Shown piece after piece: positions 61,264 to 64,000 of a DNA stretch of 64,000 bases. The stretch covers positions 24,467-88,466 of the forward strand of contig JBBAQX010000012.1 of the NCBI GenBank assembly GCA_040400085.1, written 5' to 3'. A model generated the notes under the pieces. It was not told the DNA's origin and searched no databases. It saw only the letters and a program-made list of their open reading frames with translations. The position numbers and the translations under genes are program-made. Source of the DNA: HNR sp040400085 (GTDB taxonomy: Bacteria; Actinomycetota; Actinomycetes; Actinomycetales; Microbacteriaceae). Numbering within the stretch: position 1 is the first letter of the stretch; each line of letters opens with the position of its first letter.

Positions 61264-63132
61264 ATGATCACCCCTATGGATAACGCTCTACACGAACTAC
61301 TGAGCGCAGGCGACCTCGCAGCAATAGACCAACGCGCCCAGGAACTCTTCGAAGCAAAAAGATACGTAGAGAGCCGTTTCCTCCTGGAGTCTGTCGTCAA
61401 CGACCTCGACCCAACGGATGCGCCCAGCTGGATCAACCTCGGCTCAGTATGTGAAAAACTCGGCGACGATACTGCCGCCCATCACGCCTACACCGCAGCG
61501 GCGAAGCTGGGGTCCGTCGAAGCCCTGGCCTCGCGTGGCCTGCTCCTCGAACGCATGGGCCGCCCGGCGGAGGCCAGACGCGACTACCTCGAAGCCCTCG
61601 CAGGCGACCCAAACGACGTAGACACCCTGGTCAACCTGGGCACCCTGGAACTTGAGCTCGATAACGTGGATGCCGCCCGCGGCTACCTCGCCAAGGCCCT
61701 GGAGCTCGACGAAACCACCATCTGGCAGTGGGCCGAGGTGTTGGTTCGCGACGGGCTGGTGGACGAGGCCGTGGATGCCCTGAACCGCGCCATTGCCCTG
61801 GGCGAAGAGCGCGCATATCTCGACCTGGCGGAGATCTCGCGGGACCGTGGGGATTATGAGCGGGCCGAGCATCAATTCGCGAAAGCAATCGAGGCCGGCG
61901 CATCCGGGGCACCGCGCAAGTTCGCGTTGTTCCTTGACCAGCTCGGGCAGTATACGAAAGCCCAGAAATACTTTCACCTCGCGCTCGAAGACGGCGACGA
62001 AGAATTAGGAGACCTCGTGGAGAAATCGCTCAGTTACAACCTCGTACTCCTTCACCGCGCGCACGTGCTAGCCGACAACGGTTTCTCCCTGACCGCCGCG
62101 CACCTGTACGGTGAGTGCGAGAACCCCGCGGTCGAGACCCGATGGAAGCAGGGCGTCGCCCTCTACGATGTAGACGATAACGATGCCGACCATAACGAGG
62201 CCGCGTACGAGATCTTCGCTGGCTGCTGGCGCGAGGGTTACTGCAAAAACGAGTGGATGCTCCACAATGCCGCGCGGCTGTCTGACCGGGTGGCGGACCT
62301 TCACGATCTGGTGACAGCCGAGCATCCCGCACATCTCGAACTAGAAGCCCTCAATATTCGCGGCTTCATCGCCCGGGCTGCCTGCGACGACTCCAGCGCC
62401 GATGACTTCTTCGCGCGCTCCGCGGCGGGCGGTAGCGGGGTTGGCCTGGCCGAGCACGGTGCCGTCTTGTGGCGTGACGGGCAGCTGGCCCAGGCACAGG
62501 CCTCGCTTGCGGATGCCTCTGGCCACCTCTCCCAGATGGGTTTCGTTGGCACCGGCGCGATTATCTGCGACGAGCATCCGCTTCAAGCGATGAATAGCTA
62601 CCTCTCGGCCCTGCGCGAAAATTACCGCTCTGCCTCGTATTACCTGACGCACCTGTTGCGAAAGATTGGCCGTGATGAGATCGCGGCGGCCCTTGAGCGG
62701 GATCGGGAGCGGGCAGGCGATAGCGAGTCCGGGGTCGGGTTCTTTCCCGCATACGATCCCGACAGTGAGATTGCTTCGGCGGAAACTCGCGTGCAAGCCC
62801 GGGAGTGGCTGAGCGATTCGCAACACGCGCTCAACGTGGGTAATGTGCTGCGCGACCTGGGATATCTGGAGTCCGCGGAGCTGACCTATGCGCTCGCCGA
62901 GGATGAGGCCGCGCCCCTCTTCCTGCGAGGTGCTGAGGCTGGGGATTCGGAAGGATGGGATTCCTTCGCCTGGCTCATCATCGAGAGCGAACCTGCACGG
63001 GCCGAGGAACTGTTCTTTCGGGCTATGAGAGAAAGCTACTCGGATGCGGTTTATGGGCTGCGAGAACTCTACGGACAGACCGGGCAAGCCCGGCTGCGCG
63101 ACCTACTTGCCCGGGACCTCGGTGCGGCGTAA
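61264..63132 (+). CDS. Tetratricopeptide repeat protein
   Basis: 622 residues, mostly helical repeats of about 34 residues (SWINLGSVCEKLGDDTAAHH, TLVNLGTLELELDNVDAARG, YLDLAEISRDRGDYERAEHQ). The first half is regular TPR/Sel1-like; the second half is more diverged. No signal peptide or membrane helix, so a cytoplasmic scaffold. The gene is clearly GC-richer than the five before it, and so belongs to the host background rather than to the toxin array. ATG at 61276 is an alternative start. Confidence 0.8.
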   Translation: MITPMDNALHELLSAGDLAAIDQRAQELFEAKRYVESRFLLESVVNDLDPTDAPSWINLGSVCEKLGDDTAAHHAYTAAAKLGSVEALASRGLLLERMGRPAEARRDYLEALAGDPNDVDTLVNLGTLELELDNVDAARGYLAKALELDETTIWQWAEVLVRDGLVDEAVDALNRAIALGEERAYLDLAEISRDRGDYERAEHQFAKAIEAGASGAPRKFALFLDQLGQYTKAQKYFHLALEDGDEELGDLVEKSLSYNLVLLHRAHVLADNGFSLTAAHLYGECENPAVETRWKQGVALYDVDDNDADHNEAAYEIFAGCWREGYCKNEWMLHNAARLSDRVADLHDLVTAEHPAHLELEALNIRGFIARAACDDSSADDFFARSAAGGSGVGLAEHGAVLWRDGQLAQAQASLADASGHLSQMGFVGTGAIICDEHPLQAMNSYLSALRENYRSASYYLTHLLRKIGRDEIAAALERDRERAGDSESGVGFFPAYDPDSEIASAETRVQAREWLSDSQHALNVGNVLRDLGYLESAELTYALAEDEAAPLFLRGAEAGDSEGWDSFAWLIIESEPARAEELFFRAMRESYSDAVYGLRELYGQTGQARLRDLLARDLGAA

Positions 63133-63145
63133 GTCAGCAAGTAAA

Positions 63146-63183
63146 TTTATCCCCCCTATTCTTTTTGTAATAGGTGGGATAAA
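63146..63183. promoter_or_regulatory. Inverted-repeat operator upstream of hicAB
   Basis: TTTATCCCCCCTATT (63146-63160) and AATAGGTGGGATAAA (63169-63183) are complementary at 14 of 15 positions, 9 bases before the hicA GTG. The position suits autorepression by HicB. A terminator for the TPR gene is the alternative reading. Confidence 0.6.
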
Positions 63184-63192
63184 CTATCCATT

Positions 63193-63399
63193 GTGACGAA
63201 GCCCATGAAGTACCGTGACTTGGTGCGGCTGTTGCGCGAAGCCGGGTTTCTCTCGTCTGAAGGGAAAGGTGATCACGAGAAATGGTCACACCCTCTTCTA
63301 TCTCGCCCAGTTATTATGACTCAAACGAGAGAAATATCGCCGGGAGTTACTCGAAATGCGCTCAAAGCAATTGCGGACGTGAAAGGACAGCAACAATGA
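63193..63399 (+). CDS. hicA: HicA family mRNA interferase toxin
   Basis: 68 residues, GTG start. Double-stranded-RNA-binding-like fold typical of HicA: KYRDLVRLLREAGFLSSEGKGDHEKWSHP with the active His in GDHEKW, and a C-terminal helix (ISPGVTRNALKAIADV). It cleaves mRNA and halts translation until HicB binds it. The stop overlaps the hicB start by four bases. Confidence 0.85.
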   Translation: MTKPMKYRDLVRLLREAGFLSSEGKGDHEKWSHPLLSRPVIMTQTREISPGVTRNALKAIADVKGQQQ

Positions 63400-63779
63400 C
63401 CGCTGACACGATTACCGTTACCGTGACCCGTTGGGACGGCGGCTGGGAAATAGAGATCGACGAGGACAACATCACCCAAGCGCGATCCCTTGACCATGCT
63501 CAGAGACAGGTGCGTGACTATCTCGACACACTTCACCCTGAGCTGGACCATTCCGGTTGGGAAGTTATCGTCCTCCCTGCCGATCGTATGCTTGCAGACC
63601 GTCTGCGCGCCTCTCGTGAGGCTACACGTGCTGCACAGAAACAGCAGCAAATAGCCGCCAAAGAGGCACGCGAGCTGGCGCTCTACTTGCGCCGGACAGA
63701 GCATCTCGGCGTGGGGGATACGGCCGCGTTGCTCGGGGTATCCCGCGGCCGCATCAGCCAGCTCACGAAAGCATCCTGA
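63396..63779 (+). CDS. hicB: HicB-type antitoxin with C-terminal helix-turn-helix
   Basis: 127 residues from the ATG at 63396 (ATGA overlap with hicA). The N-terminal half is the degenerate-RNase-H HicB fold (ITVTVTRWDGGWEIEIDEDN, RSLDHAQRQVRDYLDTLHP). A charged helix follows (REATRAAQKQQQIAAKEARE), then a helix-turn-helix (VGDTAALLGVSRGRISQLTK) able to bind the repeat at 63146-63183. Confidence 0.8.
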   Translation: MTADTITVTVTRWDGGWEIEIDEDNITQARSLDHAQRQVRDYLDTLHPELDHSGWEVIVLPADRMLADRLRASREATRAAQKQQQIAAKEARELALYLRRTEHLGVGDTAALLGVSRGRISQLTKAS

Positions 63780-63792
63780 CCTAGCGAAACCG

Positions 63793-63948
63793 TTACTTCT
63801 TGCGCTTGTGGTCCGCGAAGAAGCCGTTTGTGCTTTTCGTGAAGCCAAGAATGATAGCCGGAATAGTGACCACAGCTACGAGGATGCCTGTCGGCAAAGC
63901 CCGTCTAAAAAGTTTTCGGCTGGTTTTGAGGGTTTCAGCCTTCGTCAT
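63793..63948 (-). CDS. Small membrane ORF, 51 residues
   Basis: Starts MTKAETLKTSRKLFRR, has one membrane segment (about 20-36, TGILVAVVTIPAIILGF) and a basic tail ending DHKRKK. No recognised family. It starts nine bases before the direct repeats at the window edge, so it may be a real gene whose promoter was replaced by an insertion, or it may reach further upstream in another form. Confidence 0.4.
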   Translation of the reverse strand: MTKAETLKTSRKLFRRALPTGILVAVVTIPAIILGFTKSTNGFFADHKRKK

Positions 63949-63956
63949 GTCATGTC

Positions 63957-63998
63957 TCAGGACATCGGTGACAGTTCTGTGTCAGGACATCGGTGACA
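63957..63998. mobile_element. Direct repeats resembling an IS481-type terminus
   Basis: TCAGGACATCGGTGACA occurs at 63957-63973 and 63982-63998 (25-bp period), preceded by TGTCATGTC. Sequence of this kind is, from memory, typical of the ends of IS481-family elements in Actinobacteria. The element itself would lie beyond the window. Confidence 0.4.
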
Positions 63999-64000
63999 TT

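Overview
The window reads as the origin region of an actinobacterial chromosome, most likely a member of Microbacteriaceae. The evidence is the gene order (ppiA, tRNA-Ala/tRNA-Ile, DUF3566, gyrA, gyrB, dciA, recF, dnaN, oriC, dnaA, then divergently rpmH, rnpA, yidD, yidC, jag, rsmG, parA, parB), frequent GTG/TTG starts, a DUF6049 protein, a class-E-like LSATG sorting signal and ParB/parS sites of the TGTTTCACGTGAAACA type. No 16S rRNA gene is present, so the family assignment is an inference.

Layout. 1-9944 (mostly minus strand): cyclophilin, a small membrane protein, two tRNAs, DUF3566, gyrase, DciA, RecF and the beta clamp. 9945-12519: the origin, with DnaA boxes on both sides of dnaA and two striking palindromes. 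12520-17552: the rpmH-to-parB cluster with parS sites. 17781-31580: ddl, a PLP aminotransferase, trxA/trxB, DUF6049 (with murJ missing from its usual place), CCA-adding enzyme, PIG-L deacetylase, acyl-CoA synthetase, acyltransferase and a two-component system. 32116-40069: a 2186-residue sortase-type surface protein followed by a sigma factor fused to a zinc anti-sigma module, a membrane segment and an outer domain. 40287-44120: rpsF-ssb-rpsR-rplI with a structured rpsF leader, then repeats, a DnaA-box cluster and dnaB. 44216-50104: nuclease/phosphatase-family protein, Na+/H+ antiporter, small membrane proteins, purB and a phage-holin-family membrane protein.

The accessory part is 50282-61225. 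A 2.3-kresidue secreted Rhs/WapA-type polymorphic toxin ends in a short variable tail and runs straight into five unrecognised genes that look like an immunity-gene array, one of which carries an internal duplication. After it come a large TPR protein, a HicA/HicB toxin-antitoxin pair with an inverted-repeat operator, a 51-codon membrane ORF, and directly repeated sequence at the right edge that resembles the end of an IS481-type element.

The best candidates for something not yet described are: (1) the Rhs toxin tail and its downstream gene array, (2) the one-protein sigma/anti-sigma/sensor gene with a 14-bp tandem repeat in its promoter next to the giant surface protein, (3) the 36-bp perfect palindrome in oriC, and (4) the DnaA-box cluster upstream of dnaB.
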